From: Vibrio sp. Hep-1b-8 | Lineage (GTDB): Bacteria > Pseudomonadota > Gammaproteobacteria > Enterobacterales > Vibrionaceae | Direction: 5' to 3' | Length of the DNA: 54,346 nucleotides | NCBI RefSeq assembly: GCF_006124995.1 | Contig: NZ_QEWN01000088.1 | Span: 1 to 54,346 of the forward strand | Shown: in pieces, positions 1 to 7,263 of the stretch | How positions within the stretch are numbered: position 1 is the stretch's first letter | Layout of the letters: each line of letters opens with the position of its first letter | Notes under the pieces: generated by a model | What the model saw: only the letters and a program-made list of their open reading frames with translations | Database searches by the model: none | What the model was told of the DNA's origin: nothing | Translations under genes and position numbers: made by a program

Positions 1-768
1 ATGTTGAACAGGAGTTAATCCCAGACAGGCAGAAGCATGTCGTCCTTTTGAAAAATGGTCTTTTTGGCTGAGGGCAATTTTCAATAAAGCCGCACAAATA
101 GGGCCGACACCTTCTAATGCTTGTAGGCGTTTGCACAATAGGTCTTGAGATGTAGTGACTTTCAGTTTTTGTGTAATGTTATCGATTTGGTGAACTAAAT
201 CGACGAATCGGTCATACATCATTGCTAGGGTTTCCCTGAATGTCCAGGTGAGACTATTTTCAGCCTCTTCGAGTATGAGGGGGATTTCGGTCCTAAGCGC
301 AAAATCGCCTTTGTTGATAGGGAAGCCAAACTCAAGTAACAGCGCTCTTAATTGATTTGCGGAGCTGACTTTCTGTCGGACAAGCAATTCGCGAATATGA
401 ACAATAGATTGTTGGCACTGGTCTTCAATATTAAGTATTCGGCAAGCTTTCACGTTAGGTTGCATAGCGGCGATAGCGATGGCTAAAGCATCATTAGCAT
501 CTGTTTTTTGACCTTGCCGGAATGCAGAGACTCGTTTAGGAGCGATGGCTTTTACTTTATGACCGAGTTTAATAGCTAGTCGTCCCCAGTGATGAGCGGT
601 CGCGCAAGATTCCATGGCAATGAGCGATGCTTTTTCTTTGATAAGAAGCTCTGTAAGTTTTTTTCGAGAGACTTCTTTGTTGAAAATAATTCTTCCATGT
701 CGATCCATCTTACAAACTTGGAAAACGTTTTTTGCTAAGTCGATAGCGAGCACCGTAGAATGAGTCAT
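1..768 (-). CDS. IS110-family transposase, C-terminal part beyond the window
   Basis: The frame is open from the ATG at 766-768 down to base 1, giving 256 residues of a recombinase whose end lies outside. The N-terminus carries the RuvC-like DEDD domain of the IS110 family: VLAIDLAKNVFQ supplies the first Asp, MESCATAHHW the Glu, and KTDANDALAI the last Asp pair. The Transposase_20 part starts near LEGVGPICAALL, and GLTPVQH at the window edge is the usual place where the catalytic Ser segment begins. IS110 enzymes move a circular intermediate without typical inverted repeats, guided by a structured RNA from a non-coding end. The visible part has no frameshift, so the element may be intact. 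The subgroup cannot be told from this fragment. Confidence 0.9.
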   Translation of the reverse strand, partial: MTHSTVLAIDLAKNVFQVCKMDRHGRIIFNKEVSRKKLTELLIKEKASLIAMESCATAHHWGRLAIKLGHKVKAIAPKRVSAFRQGQKTDANDALAIAIAAMQPNVKACRILNIEDQCQQSIVHIRELLVRQKVSSANQLRALLLEFGFPINKGDFALRTEIPLILEEAENSLTWTFRETLAMMYDRFVDLVHQIDNITQKLKVTTSQDLLCKRLQALEGVGPICAALLKIALSQKDHFSKGRHASACLGLTPVQH

Positions 769-1002
769 GTGTTGGCTTCCTTGTAAAAGTGTCGTTACTT
801 ATTACGTTACTCCCGAGGGAGATAGGGAGTCCATACATCTTGGCATTTTTGATGTCATTGCTGGTATGGTAGCGTTGCTTTCCTCAGAGAAGCCAGGCCA
901 CAAGGGCTGGCTTTTTTATCGGCGAGGGTCGGGGAGTGATGGGTTGCTTTCAATGCACTTAAACTTCGTATGCACAAGCGTGTCTCAGCACTTATAAAAC
1001 GG
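769..1002. other. Non-coding stretch upstream of the IS110 transposase (candidate element end)
   Basis: About 230 bases separate the IS110 start codon from the next gene and hold no convincing gene. The stretch contains an intrinsic-terminator-like hairpin at 890-918. In IS110-group elements the non-coding end upstream of the recombinase encodes the bridge RNA, so part of this stretch may be the element's left end. I could not locate the exact element boundary by eye. Confidence 0.35.
890..918 (+). terminator. Hairpin with T-tract
   Basis: AAGCCAG (890-896) pairs with CTGGCTT (907-913) and is followed by a run of T. It would stop plus-strand transcripts, that is, transcripts running antisense out of the IS110 gene. 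No plus-strand gene that it would serve is visible. Confidence 0.55.
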
Positions 1003-1377
1003 TTATGACTTCTTAGGTAATTGACCCACGTTGTTGTAAGAGCGCTTTGGACCTTTAGGCTCGTAGGTAAAGGCTTTGGGTAAGCCGTCGTATAACACGA
1101 TGTAATGCTCATCCCAGACACGAACACCGACGAGATAGAAGTTAGGTTTAAGCGCTATCCAGGTATTGCCATCATCAAGGCTATAACTCGTGAAACCAAC
1201 CAATTTTACCCGTTGGTAGTTATCGCATTCACTTGCCTTAATCGTGCCTTGAAATAGCGCCTCTTTGGCATCACCGTTTTTAAGCAAGCAGGGCACTTGG
1301 ATCGTTTTCCCTTGGTAATCCAAACCTTTGTCGTCAACACATTGACCGACATGACTCTTAACGTATCGAAACTGCAT
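1003..1377 (-). CDS. Unrecognised 124-aa protein behind a LexA box
   Basis: I do not recognise this family. The product is a soluble protein without signal peptide or membrane segment, probably rich in beta strands, with a Lys/Pro-rich tail (YEPKGPKRSYNN). The ATG at 1377 has no Shine-Dalgarno sequence. A TATAAT lies one base upstream of it and a near-perfect LexA operator begins nine bases upstream. The transcript may therefore be leaderless, or translation may begin at the later in-frame TTG near 1323. The setting between IS110 and a toxin-antitoxin module, together with the SOS operator, suggests a mobile-element or stress gene. No function can be given. Confidence 0.6.
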   Translation of the reverse strand: MQFRYVKSHVGQCVDDKGLDYQGKTIQVPCLLKNGDAKEALFQGTIKASECDNYQRVKLVGFTSYSLDDGNTWIALKPNFYLVGVRVWDEHYIVLYDGLPKAFTYEPKGPKRSYNNVGQLPKKS

Positions 1378-1385
1378 AATTATAA

Positions 1386-1407
1386 TAACTGTGCATATAT
1401 ACAGTTA
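1386..1407 (-). promoter_or_regulatory. LexA (SOS) operator
   Basis: The sequence matches the gammaproteobacterial LexA consensus CTGT-N8-ACAG exactly (CTGT 1389-1392, ACAG 1401-1404). The centre is AT-rich and the palindrome extends outward to TAACTGT/ACAGTTA. It lies immediately upstream of the minus-strand gene starting at 1377 and overlaps its probable promoter, as expected for repression by LexA and induction by DNA damage. Confidence 0.75.
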
Positions 1408-1451
1408 TTCTGATGTATAGAGTCAACTTTGCAAACCAGATAAAAAATGAG

Positions 1452-1565
1452 TTACTTAAATTTAGTGGGTATCCAGGGCGCGGGTTTACGTCGATAGCCG
1501 CCACCAGAAAAGGCCTTCGTGAACCCGAAATCCTTACTAGCACCCTTGCTATCTATACGTAAACT
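1452..1565 (-). pseudogene. C-terminal stub of a broken gene, copy 1
   Basis: On the minus strand this frame ends in FSGGGYRRKPAPWIPTKFK and a TAA stop at 1452-1454. The same type of ending recurs at 2288-2401 (FRGGRRLAPKPWVPAKFK). Upstream the frame runs into the region antisense to higB and no start or full gene is present, so it is read as the remnant 3' end of a gene. The parent family is not recognised. Confidence 0.45.
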
Positions 1566-1570
1566 ACGTA
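1556..1570 (+). promoter_or_regulatory. Probable HigA operator
   Basis: Two copies of the palindrome TACGTA (1556-1561 and 1565-1570), centred nine bases apart, stand directly before higB. HigA-type antitoxins bind symmetric operators overlapping their own promoter, so this is the natural autoregulation site. The assignment rests on symmetry and position only. Confidence 0.5.
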
Positions 1571-1580
1571 CACTTTGCGT

Positions 1581-1913
1581 ATGAAAAGTGTATTTGTTGA
1601 ATCAAGCATATTCGAAAAGTACCGAGCTCAGTACCTGAGTGACGACGAATTCCGACTGTTCCAGGCGGAACTGATGTCGAACCCCAAACAAGGGGATGTC
1701 ATCCAAGGTACGGGGGGGCTACGTAAGATTCGAGTGGCGACTAAAGGCAAGGGGAAACGCGGGGGCTCTCGTGTGATCTACTATTTCCTTGATGAAAAGC
1801 GACGATTCTATTTGCTGACCATTTATGGCAAAAACGAAATGTCTGATTTAACCACGGATCAAAAGAAACAGTTAAAAGCTTTTATGGAGGCATGGCGCAA
1901 TGAGCAATCGTGA
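1581..1913 (+). CDS. higB: HigB2-type toxin (RelE superfamily mRNA interferase)
   Basis: This 110-residue protein closely resembles HigB2 of the V. cholerae superintegron, a ribosome-dependent mRNA endonuclease. Landmarks are the start KSVFVESSIFEKYR, the basic loop KGKGKRGGSR, the core strand RVIYYFLD and the end FMEAWRNEQS. The ATG at 1581 gives the family's usual start, although an in-frame TTG occurs two codons earlier. Toxin-first order and the 14-base overlap with the antitoxin gene are typical of higBA. No integron attC-like recombination site was seen around it, so its carriage here differs from the superintegron cassette context. Confidence 0.93.
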   Translation: MKSVFVESSIFEKYRAQYLSDDEFRLFQAELMSNPKQGDVIQGTGGLRKIRVATKGKGKRGGSRVIYYFLDEKRRFYLLTIYGKNEMSDLTTDQKKQLKAFMEAWRNEQS

Positions 1914-2214
1914 TCTATTTGCTGAATTAAGTTCAGCCCTTGTTGAAGCAAAAGCGCACTCAGAAGGCAAAGTGACGCTAAAAACGCATCCAGTGAGTGA
2001 TCTCGCTGAACTCAACATCTCACCAGAGGAAATCATTAGCCTTCGTGAGCAGTTCAATATGTCTCGTGGTGTGTTTGCACGTTTACTGCACACCTCATCG
2101 CGTACGTTAGAAAACTGGGAGCAAGGACGCAGTGCGCCGAATGGACAAGCCGTGACGCTACTTAAGCTGGTGCAGCGTCACCCAGAAACCCTGTCGCATA
2201 TTGCCGAGCTCTAA
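1900..2214 (+). CDS. higA: HigA2-type antitoxin, XRE-family HTH
   Basis: This 104-residue antitoxin pairs with the upstream HigB2-like toxin. The first third (to about residue 30) is the acidic, flexible toxin-binding part. The rest is an XRE/Cro helix-turn-helix: ISLREQFNMSRGVFARLLH then SSRTLENWEQGRSAPNGQA. It neutralises HigB and should repress the operon through the TACGTA repeats before higB. The start lies inside the end of higB with a good GGAGG at 1886-1890, so the two are translationally coupled. A terminator follows at 2235. Confidence 0.93.
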   Translation: MSNRDLFAELSSALVEAKAHSEGKVTLKTHPVSDLAELNISPEEIISLREQFNMSRGVFARLLHTSSRTLENWEQGRSAPNGQAVTLLKLVQRHPETLSHIAEL

Positions 2215-2234
2215 CATCCTCCCCAAATTCAAAG

Positions 2235-2257
2235 ACGTCGCATCAGCGGCGTTTTTT
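2235..2257 (+). terminator. Intrinsic terminator of higBA
   Basis: ACGTCGC (2235-2241) pairs with GCGGCGT (2246-2252) around the loop ATCA, followed by a T run. The same hairpin with one loop change recurs at 3447-3469. Confidence 0.85.
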
Positions 2258-2287
2258 ATGCCGGTTCGAAAATGGCTCCAACTCTTA

Positions 2288-2401
2288 CTACTTGAACTTC
2301 GCCGGTACCCAGGGCTTAGGCGCAAGACGTCGGCCACCACGGAACGGAGGCAAATTGGGCACCGGTGGCGTAGGGCACGGATCATTCAATCGTGATGAAG
2401 T
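2288..2401 (-). pseudogene. C-terminal stub of a broken gene, copy 2
   Basis: The minus-strand frame ends in a proline-rich tail (NDPCPTPPVPNLPPF) then RGGRRLAPKPWVPAKFK and a TAG stop at 2288-2290. It is clearly related to the stub at 1452-1565 at its last 18 residues. No start codon or body of a gene lies upstream; the region beyond 2400 is open to other frames only. It looks like the 3' end of a longer gene left behind after recombination. The family is not recognised. Confidence 0.45.
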
Positions 2402-2485
2402 TATTTTTGACGTTTTCTACGGGTACAAGGATAAGTTGAAGTCTAATCGAATTTAAAAGATAAAAATGATGACACTTCTTTCGTT

Positions 2486-2755
2486 GTGAAAGCTGGAGAA
2501 AGTCGAATAATCAATTATTCAGAGAGTTTCCATGGGAAAAAGCACATTGAAAAATTTCCAGTTACTCGGCTACCCATCGACTTATTTGTAAAGGTGTTAT
2601 CAAGTGAGAGCTTTGTAGAATTAAAATTGGCATACTTTGATGTTGCAACCAATCGACTGCACGTGCGCTTTCCCTCGGTGGATATTCATGATGTTACGTT
2701 CAAGATTCTAGGTGACTATAAGAAACCCTCATTCAATGGGTATGTATCGTTGTAG
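2486..2755 (+). CDS. Hypothetical protein, possibly the 3' part of a frameshifted gene
   Basis: The frame encodes 89 residues from a GTG, with no recognised domain. It is open upstream only to 2447, where the residues SNLKDKNDDTSFV precede the GTG. The neighbouring frame at 2391-2456 reads RDEVIFDVFYGYKDKLKSNRI and then stops, and it joins smoothly to this one if a base was gained or lost near 2450. The gene therefore probably once began further upstream and is now broken. No ribosome binding site is visible before the GTG. Function unknown. Confidence 0.35.
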   Translation: MKAGESRIINYSESFHGKKHIEKFPVTRLPIDLFVKVLSSESFVELKLAYFDVATNRLHVRFPSVDIHDVTFKILGDYKKPSFNGYVSL

Positions 2756-2833
2756 CTCACACAACATTAAATTCTTGGGGGCATCCCACAGAATGTACCT
2801 ACAACTTAGCCACTGCTTGATACTGTTTGTAAT

Positions 2834-3355
2834 ATGTACGCCAATATAGACAAACAGGGCACGACTTTGACGAGCTGGATCCTTCAAGATTTCGATATTG
2901 GTGATATTTCATGTCAAATCATCGAATTCACCGTTGAACATCATGACTATGTCATGGTGTTTAACCTTGTGAATGCCACTCGAACCGACGACATGATCAA
3001 TGAAAAAGCCGATGAGCTTGGCATTGAATATCGAGAGCACAGTTATGAAGTCAAATTCGACCTCAAAGCGAACTTTGAGTCAGATAACTTTTTTGATAAG
3101 CCTGATGTCGCGCTCTCAGTCACCGCGATGCGTGAGCTTGGTTACATCATCAAAGAGCTGCTCGATTTCCACTATCGAAACAGCAATGCTGAAGCTTATC
3201 TCTGTGTTGCTGAAAGTGACAAACTCAAGCGCTTTTATGATCGGCTTGCCAAGCTCTATAGCAAAGAGTTACACTTTGTAGTAACAAACAACTTAGGTGA
3301 GGAGGCTTTAGGTTATGAAATCACAACCCCAAGCTACAAAAGCGAAAGCCGCTAA
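2834..3355 (+). CDS. Hypothetical 173-aa protein
   Basis: A soluble acidic protein without signal peptide or membrane segment. The family is not recognised with confidence. The region around residues 110-145 (KELLDFHYRNSNAEAYLCVAE then KLKRFYDRLAKLY) looks like an alpha/beta domain and recalls the C-terminal part of an acetyltransferase fold, but no acetyl-CoA loop motif is evident. The next small gene overlaps its 3' end by 41 bases and has its own ribosome binding site, so the two probably form an operon closed by the terminator at 3447. Confidence 0.6.
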   Translation: MYANIDKQGTTLTSWILQDFDIGDISCQIIEFTVEHHDYVMVFNLVNATRTDDMINEKADELGIEYREHSYEVKFDLKANFESDNFFDKPDVALSVTAMRELGYIIKELLDFHYRNSNAEAYLCVAESDKLKRFYDRLAKLYSKELHFVVTNNLGEEALGYEITTPSYKSESR

Positions 3356-3446
3356 AGTCGAAGCGATGAAGAAAATCAAAGCCGCCTATAGCCAAGCTAA
3401 GAAAGAAGGTAAGGTGAAATCCTACCAAATCTCCCCGAATCCATAA
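3315..3446 (+). CDS. Small Lys/Ala-rich 43-aa protein
   Basis: A 43-residue reading frame overlaps the end of the preceding gene in another frame. It has a strong GTGAGGAGG ribosome binding site at 3298-3306 and ends one base before a strong terminator. Eleven of the residues are Lys and the middle (ATKAKAAKVEAMKKIKAAY) is a likely basic amphipathic helix. The start signal, coupling and terminator favour a real gene. A nucleic-acid-binding partner of the upstream protein is only a guess. Confidence 0.55.
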   Translation: MKSQPQATKAKAAKVEAMKKIKAAYSQAKKEGKVKSYQISPNP

Positions 3447-3469
3447 ACGTCGCATAAGCGGCGTTTTTT
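3447..3469 (+). terminator. Intrinsic terminator, twin of that at 2235
   Basis: ACGTCGC (3447-3453) pairs with GCGGCGT (3458-3464) around ATAA, followed by five T. It matches the higBA terminator in both arms and in flanking bases, differing in the loop. Confidence 0.85.
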
Positions 3470-3498
3470 ATACTGGCTCACCAATCCCCATAGAAACA

Positions 3499-3621
3499 TT
3501 ATTCAGCGTCATCAATCATCCAGGCGTTCGACCAGCTTTTCTTGAACTGTTGCTGTACGGTCGCGCCGAGCTTCTTCCATTCTTTGAGTGCGCTCTTTTT
3601 GAAATCGAGTTTATAAGTCAT
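3499..3621 (-). pseudogene. relE: Collapsed relE toxin gene
   Basis: The first 28 residues, from MTYKLDFKKSALKEWKKLG to QQQFKK, are the N-terminus of a Vibrio RelE. The frame then shifts and stops after 40 residues, where full RelE has about 95. Restoring one A near 3535 gives KKLVERLDD and a TGA, which joins the RelE N-terminal helix region directly to the usual RLDD end of the protein. This is best explained by an internal deletion of about 55 codons plus a one-base loss in an A run. The catalytic C-terminal region is gone, so no toxin can be made. Confidence 0.7.
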
Positions 3622-4021
3622 TAACTTTGGTAAATAGTGACATTACAACTTTGCGCCTACAACCTCTGTCAATCTCAGCGATCATCCATTGACGCAGAGT
3701 CTCTTTAGATACAGCGAGGTTGTGTTGTTCTGAGAGTTTCTCTAGAGCGAGCGTTGGTGAGAAATCAGAATAGTAGTTGTGAATGATCTTTAGTATTTCA
3801 GCTTTAAAATCTTCAGAGTAACGCCGGTTACTAGGACGACCACGAGCAGCGTGTGCGAGACTTTGAGCTCCTAAAGTGGAGAATCGATTGAGTAAGCGCC
3901 GGATATGACGAGCAGACACATTTAGAATAACTGCAGCATCAACTTGACGTAATCGCTTTTCACGGACGTCAGATAAAACCTTAAATCGATAAATATCTTT
4001 TTCACTCATCGTAATCAACAT
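3611..4021 (-). pseudogene. N-terminal remnant of an ISNCY-type transposase
   Basis: Residues 1 to about 114 are the helix-turn-helix N-terminus of an ISNCY-family transposase: MSEKDIYRFKVLSDV, then VSARHIRRLLNRF, RGRPSNRRYSEDF and SKETLRQWMI. After WMI (near 3680) the similarity stops and the frame runs through unrelated sequence to VNDL, which resembles the end of the antitoxin that normally precedes relE (VNIDDL in V. cholerae). The DDE catalytic domain is absent, so the element is dead. The deletion appears to have joined the element to the relBE remains. Confidence 0.75.
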
Positions 4022-4110
4022 CGGTTAAAGCCTCAAAAGCAAACATATTGTTAATCTTAGGAGGACATTTTAAAGTGGCTAAAACCGGACATTACTAAAT
4101 TGCCCTAACA
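3680..4110 (-). mobile_element. Decayed ISNCY-type insertion sequence, one end kept
   Basis: The interval from the break in the transposase to the sequence TGTTAGGGCAATTTAGTAAT (read on the minus strand from 4110) is the kept 5' end of an ISNCY-type element. The terminal part, with GTCCGGTTTTAGCCACTTTA at 4071-4090 on the minus strand, resembles the ends I know from such elements. The other terminus is missing. Confidence 0.55.
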
Positions 4111-4398
4111 TTGCCAGTGCGTATTATGTACGTTATGTTAAATGGCGTACATGAGACAGCTAAGCTATTGCCCCGTTTGACTTACTCTACTGCGTTTATC
4201 GCCTAAGTTATTCAACATAATTGATTTACCATAAAATACCTAATAATCAGTAAGATAATCAAAGATTAATTTACTGATTATTAGCTTCTTTGCTAATAAC
4301 CAAATTCCAGTTGGTTGTTTTTAGCTTGATTGCGCCGCTTCGGTCTGAGACAACGCCTCCAAATTAAGAATGGTTTCCAAGTACACTATAAACGGTGG
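4111..4398. other. No gene seen; two hairpins
   Basis: No credible reading frame was found. TTATTAGC (4278-4285) pairs with GCTAATAA (4292-4299). Overlapping it, AACCAA (4298-4303) pairs with TTGGTT (4311-4316) followed by GTTTTT, which resembles a terminator for plus-strand transcription, or mutually exclusive structures. This is the boundary between the accessory patch and the conserved chromosome. Confidence 0.4.
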
Positions 4399-4755
4399 TT
4401 AGAATCGTATTGTGGCTATCGGTTTGTGTGTATTACCAACGATGTTTAACTCTAAATCTTCTAATTTTTCAGCTTCGATTACCCAAGTGTTTACATCTTC
4501 AAGCACCTTAACTGAATTATCAGGCGAAATAATTTTCAAATCCGTTGTTGACTTGTTAATCAATAGGCGATCTTTTGTGCGCTTGGCGGCAAATTCGTTG
4601 CCGTTAACAGTAAAAGTACAGTTTGCTTTCAATCTGCAATCGATTATTTCCCCTTCGCTGAATGTGATCGTCCGCCAAATAAACGCTGTAAATAGTAGGG
4701 TTAACATGATGATTATTTGAACAAAACGTCCGCGCGTCAGTTTTTCAGCTGCCAT
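4399..4755 (-). CDS. Small single-pass membrane protein beside the cbb3 operon
   Basis: This 118-residue protein has a basic start, one membrane segment (residues about 11-28, QIIIMLTLLFTAFIW) and an outer domain with two Cys in CRLKANCTF that could form a disulfide. The family is not recognised beyond its resemblance to vibrio proteins of unknown function. It is transcribed away from ccoN, so the 250-base gap between them carries both promoters. A role near the respiratory chain is suggested only by position. Confidence 0.65.
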   Translation of the reverse strand: MAAEKLTRGRFVQIIIMLTLLFTAFIWRTITFSEGEIIDCRLKANCTFTVNGNEFAAKRTKDRLLINKSTTDLKIISPDNSVKVLEDVNTWVIEAEKLEDLELNIVGNTHKPIATIRF

Positions 4756-4953
4756 TTAAGGGGTTCTCCGTGTAACAAACTTCAAAGTTTTAAAATAAAA
4801 GGCCAAAACCTGACCGACTGTAAGGTTACTACTCTGTCATTGAATTGTTAAATGCAGTATAGTTGGCGGCTGAAAATGCCACTTTTTTTAAAATCGGCAA
4901 GAATATTTAACCGACTGAATAGGTTCTATTTTCTTAACGGTTTGGGTGGCATT

Positions 4954-4967
4954 ACGACATGTGTCGT
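4954..4967. promoter_or_regulatory. Inverted repeat upstream of ccoN
   Basis: ACGACA-TG-TGTCGT is a perfect inverted repeat 43 bases before the ccoN start codon. No good FNR box (TTGAT-N4-ATCAA) was found in this intergenic region, although cbb3 operons are usually under FNR or ArcA control. The repeat may be a site for another regulator or a short hairpin in the leader. Confidence 0.3.
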
Positions 4968-5010
4968 GTTGGAAGTAAAGTGTAGTTAATTAGAAATTGG
5001 AAGCATGCAA

Positions 5011-6438
5011 ATGAGCCAAGAAAAGCAGCTTGAACAAAACTACAACTATACAGTCGTTCGTCAGTTTACCTTAGTGACTATTCTCTGGGGTATTGTTGGC
5101 ATGGCTGTTGGTGTTTTGATTGCCGCTCAATTAGTTTGGCCACAGCTAAACTTTGATACGCCGTGGTTGACGTACAGTCGCTTACGTCCTCTGCATACTA
5201 ATGCGGTTATTTTCGCGTTTGGTACAAGTGCCCTATTCGCAACGTCTTATTACGTTGTTCAGCGTACCTGTCAAACTCGTCTATTTGGTGGCCCTCTTGT
5301 CGCCTTCACCTTCTGGGGTTGGCAAGCCATTATTTTAGCAGCAGCAATTACTCTGCCATTAGGTTTTACCTCTGGTAAAGAATACGCTGAGCTAGAATGG
5401 CCAATCGATATTGCCATCGCAGTTGTCTGGGTTTCTTATGCGATCGTGTTCTTCGGAACATTGATTACCCGTAAGACCTCTCACATCTACGTAGCAAACT
5501 GGTTTTTCGGTGCCTTTATTATCACTGTTGCGGTACTTCACATCGTAAACAGCATGGCAATCCCTGTCTCGATGGGTAAATCGTACTCGATTTATTCGGG
5601 CGCAGTGGATGCGATGGTACAGTGGTGGTACGGTCACAACGCAGTAGGTTTCCTACTGACGGCTGGTTTCCTAGGTATGATGTATTACTTCGTACCTAAG
5701 CAAGCTGAACGTCCAGTTTATTCCTACCGTCTGTCTATCGTTCACTTCTGGGCATTGGTTTCCCTGTACATTTGGGCAGGTCCTCACCACCTACATTACA
5801 CTGCACTTCCGGACTGGACTCAGTCATTAGGTATGGTGATGTCACTTGTTCTATTCGCTCCTTCTTGGGGTGGTATGATTAACGGTATCATGACACTGTC
5901 AGGAGCATGGCACAAACTACGTTATGACCCTATCCTACGTTTCCTAATCGTGTCTCTATCGTTCTACGGCATGTCTACGTTCGAAGGTCCAATGATGTCT
6001 ATTAAGACAGTTAACGCACTGTCTCACTACACAGACTGGACTGTCGGCCACGTACACTCTGGTGCATTAGGTTGGGTTGCTATGGTATCTATCGGTTCGG
6101 TATACCACCTAGTTCCTCGCCTATTCGGTCAAGAGCGCATGTACTCTGTTAGCCTAATCAATACGCACTTCTGGTTGGCAACTATCGGTACTGTACTGTA
6201 CATCGTTGCAATGTGGATTTCGGGTGTTATGCAAGGTCTGATGTGGCGTGCAGTTAACTCTGACGGTACATTGACTTACAGCTTCGTTGAGTCAGTTCAA
6301 GCGTCTTACCCATTCTACTTCGTACGTTTCTTAGGTGGTTTCATCTTCCTAGCTGGTATGTTCCTAATGGCATACAACACGTACAAGACGGTAACAGCGC
6401 CAAAAGATAGCCTAAAAGCTATCCCACAGCCGGCATAA
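5011..6438 (+). CDS. ccoN: cbb3-type cytochrome c oxidase subunit I
   Basis: Catalytic subunit of the high-affinity cbb3 terminal oxidase in the inner membrane. It reduces O2 with electrons from CcoO/CcoP and pumps protons. About 12 membrane helices are visible. Haem and CuB ligands are in [32 protein letters not shown] and [12 protein letters not shown]. The ATG at 5011 (MSQEKQLEQ) is preferred over the ATG two codons upstream because GGAAG at 4998-5002 is properly spaced only for it. It is the first gene of ccoNOQP-fixH-ccoI-ccoS; ccoO follows after 13 bases. Its 475 residues are the usual size. Confidence 0.97.
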   Translation: MSQEKQLEQNYNYTVVRQFTLVTILWGIVGMAVGVLIAAQLVWPQLNFDTPWLTYSRLRPLHTNAVIFAFGTSALFATSYYVVQRTCQTRLFGGPLVAFTFWGWQAIILAAAITLPLGFTSGKEYAELEWPIDIAIAVVWVSYAIVFFGTLITRKTSHIYVANWFFGAFIITVAVLHIVNSMAIPVSMGKSYSIYSGAVDAMVQWWYGHNAVGFLLTAGFLGMMYYFVPKQAERPVYSYRLSIVHFWALVSLYIWAGPHHLHYTALPDWTQSLGMVMSLVLFAPSWGGMINGIMTLSGAWHKLRYDPILRFLIVSLSFYGMSTFEGPMMSIKTVNALSHYTDWTVGHVHSGALGWVAMVSIGSVYHLVPRLFGQERMYSVSLINTHFWLATIGTVLYIVAMWISGVMQGLMWRAVNSDGTLTYSFVESVQASYPFYFVRFLGGFIFLAGMFLMAYNTYKTVTAPKDSLKAIPQPA

Positions 6439-6451
6439 GGAGATTTAAAGA

Positions 6452-7072
6452 ATGAGTTCTAATTCTAACAATCGCCACGAAATTGTTGAACGCAATGTCG
6501 GTTTACTCGCGATTCTTATCGTTTTTGCAATTAGTTTGGGTGCGCTTGTAGAAATCACACCACTAATTTTCCAAAAGCAAACTACCGAGCCTGTTGAGAA
6601 CCTGCGTCCTTATACAGCGCTTGAAATGGAAGGTCGTGACGTTTACATCCGTGAAGGTTGTAACGTTTGTCACAGCCAGATGATTCGTCCATTCCGTTCT
6701 GAAACAGAGCGTTACGGTCACTACTCTGTTGCTGGTGAAAGTGTGTATGAGCACCCATTCCTATGGGGTTCTAAGCGTACAGGTCCAGACCTAGCACGCG
6801 TGGGCGGTCGTTACTCTGACGAGTGGCACCGTGTACACCTAATTGATCCTCGTGAGTTGGTTCCTGAGTCAAACATGCCTGGTTTCCCATGGCTTGAAGA
6901 GAACGTTCTTGATGGTAAGGATACTCAGAAGAAACTGACTATTTTCCGTGATCAATTTGGTGTTCCATACACTGACGAGCAGATCGCAAATGCGTCTAAA
7001 GATGTAGAAGGTAAAACTGAGATGGATGCCATCATCGCTTACCTTCAGTCTCTTGGTCACGCAATGAAGTAA
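6452..7072 (+). CDS. ccoO: cbb3 oxidase monohaem cytochrome c subunit
   Basis: Membrane-anchored c-type cytochrome that passes electrons from CcoP to CcoN. One N-terminal membrane anchor (about residues 17-35) precedes a periplasmic domain with a single haem site CNVCH near residue 70. The downstream segment [16 protein letters not shown] and the Met in SNMPGFPW fit the axial ligation and family pattern. The 206-residue length is typical. The gene lies between ccoN and ccoQ with short gaps and an AAGGAG-like site before the start. Confidence 0.97.
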   Translation: MSSNSNNRHEIVERNVGLLAILIVFAISLGALVEITPLIFQKQTTEPVENLRPYTALEMEGRDVYIREGCNVCHSQMIRPFRSETERYGHYSVAGESVYEHPFLWGSKRTGPDLARVGGRYSDEWHRVHLIDPRELVPESNMPGFPWLEENVLDGKDTQKKLTIFRDQFGVPYTDEQIANASKDVEGKTEMDAIIAYLQSLGHAMK

Positions 7073-7086
7073 TTAAGGTGGTAAAT

Positions 7087-7263
7087 ATGGACATTGGTAC
7101 TATTCACAGTATTTGGACCATAGTGCTTTTCGTGAGCTTCCTTGGTGTGGTTTGGTGGGCTTACGGTAAAAGCCGCAAGTCTCGTTTTGACGAAGCCGCT
7201 AATCTTGTATTCGCTGATGAAGAGCAAGCACCTTCAAAAGAACAAGGAGTGACTAAGCAATGA
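7087..7263 (+). CDS. ccoQ: cbb3 oxidase small subunit CcoQ
   Basis: This 58-residue protein has one membrane helix (SIWTIVLFVSFLGVVWWAYG) and a short charged cytoplasmic tail, the CcoQ pattern. CcoQ stabilises the interaction of CcoP with the CcoNO core. The ATG at 7087 is chosen because AAGGTGG at 7075-7081 is well placed for it; an in-frame GTG lies three codons earlier. Its stop overlaps the ccoP start (ATGA), so the two are translationally coupled. Confidence 0.93.
   Translation: MDIGTIHSIWTIVLFVSFLGVVWWAYGKSRKSRFDEAANLVFADEEQAPSKEQGVTKQ

Noticed and set aside
1440..2420. higBA as a superintegron cassette with attC sites
   Set aside because: The proteins match the V. cholerae superintegron pair, but no attC-like core sites or VCR-type repeat were seen on either side; ordinary terminator hairpins and gene stubs are there instead.
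4278..4322. Riboswitch or small RNA at the two overlapping hairpins
   Set aside because: The stems are short and AT-rich, there is no regulated gene immediately downstream, and no known riboswitch core was recognised.
4760..5000. FNR box upstream of ccoN (TTGAATTGTTAAAT near 4839)
   Set aside because: Only the first half-site resembles TTGAT; the second half does not match ATCAA, so it is too weak to call.
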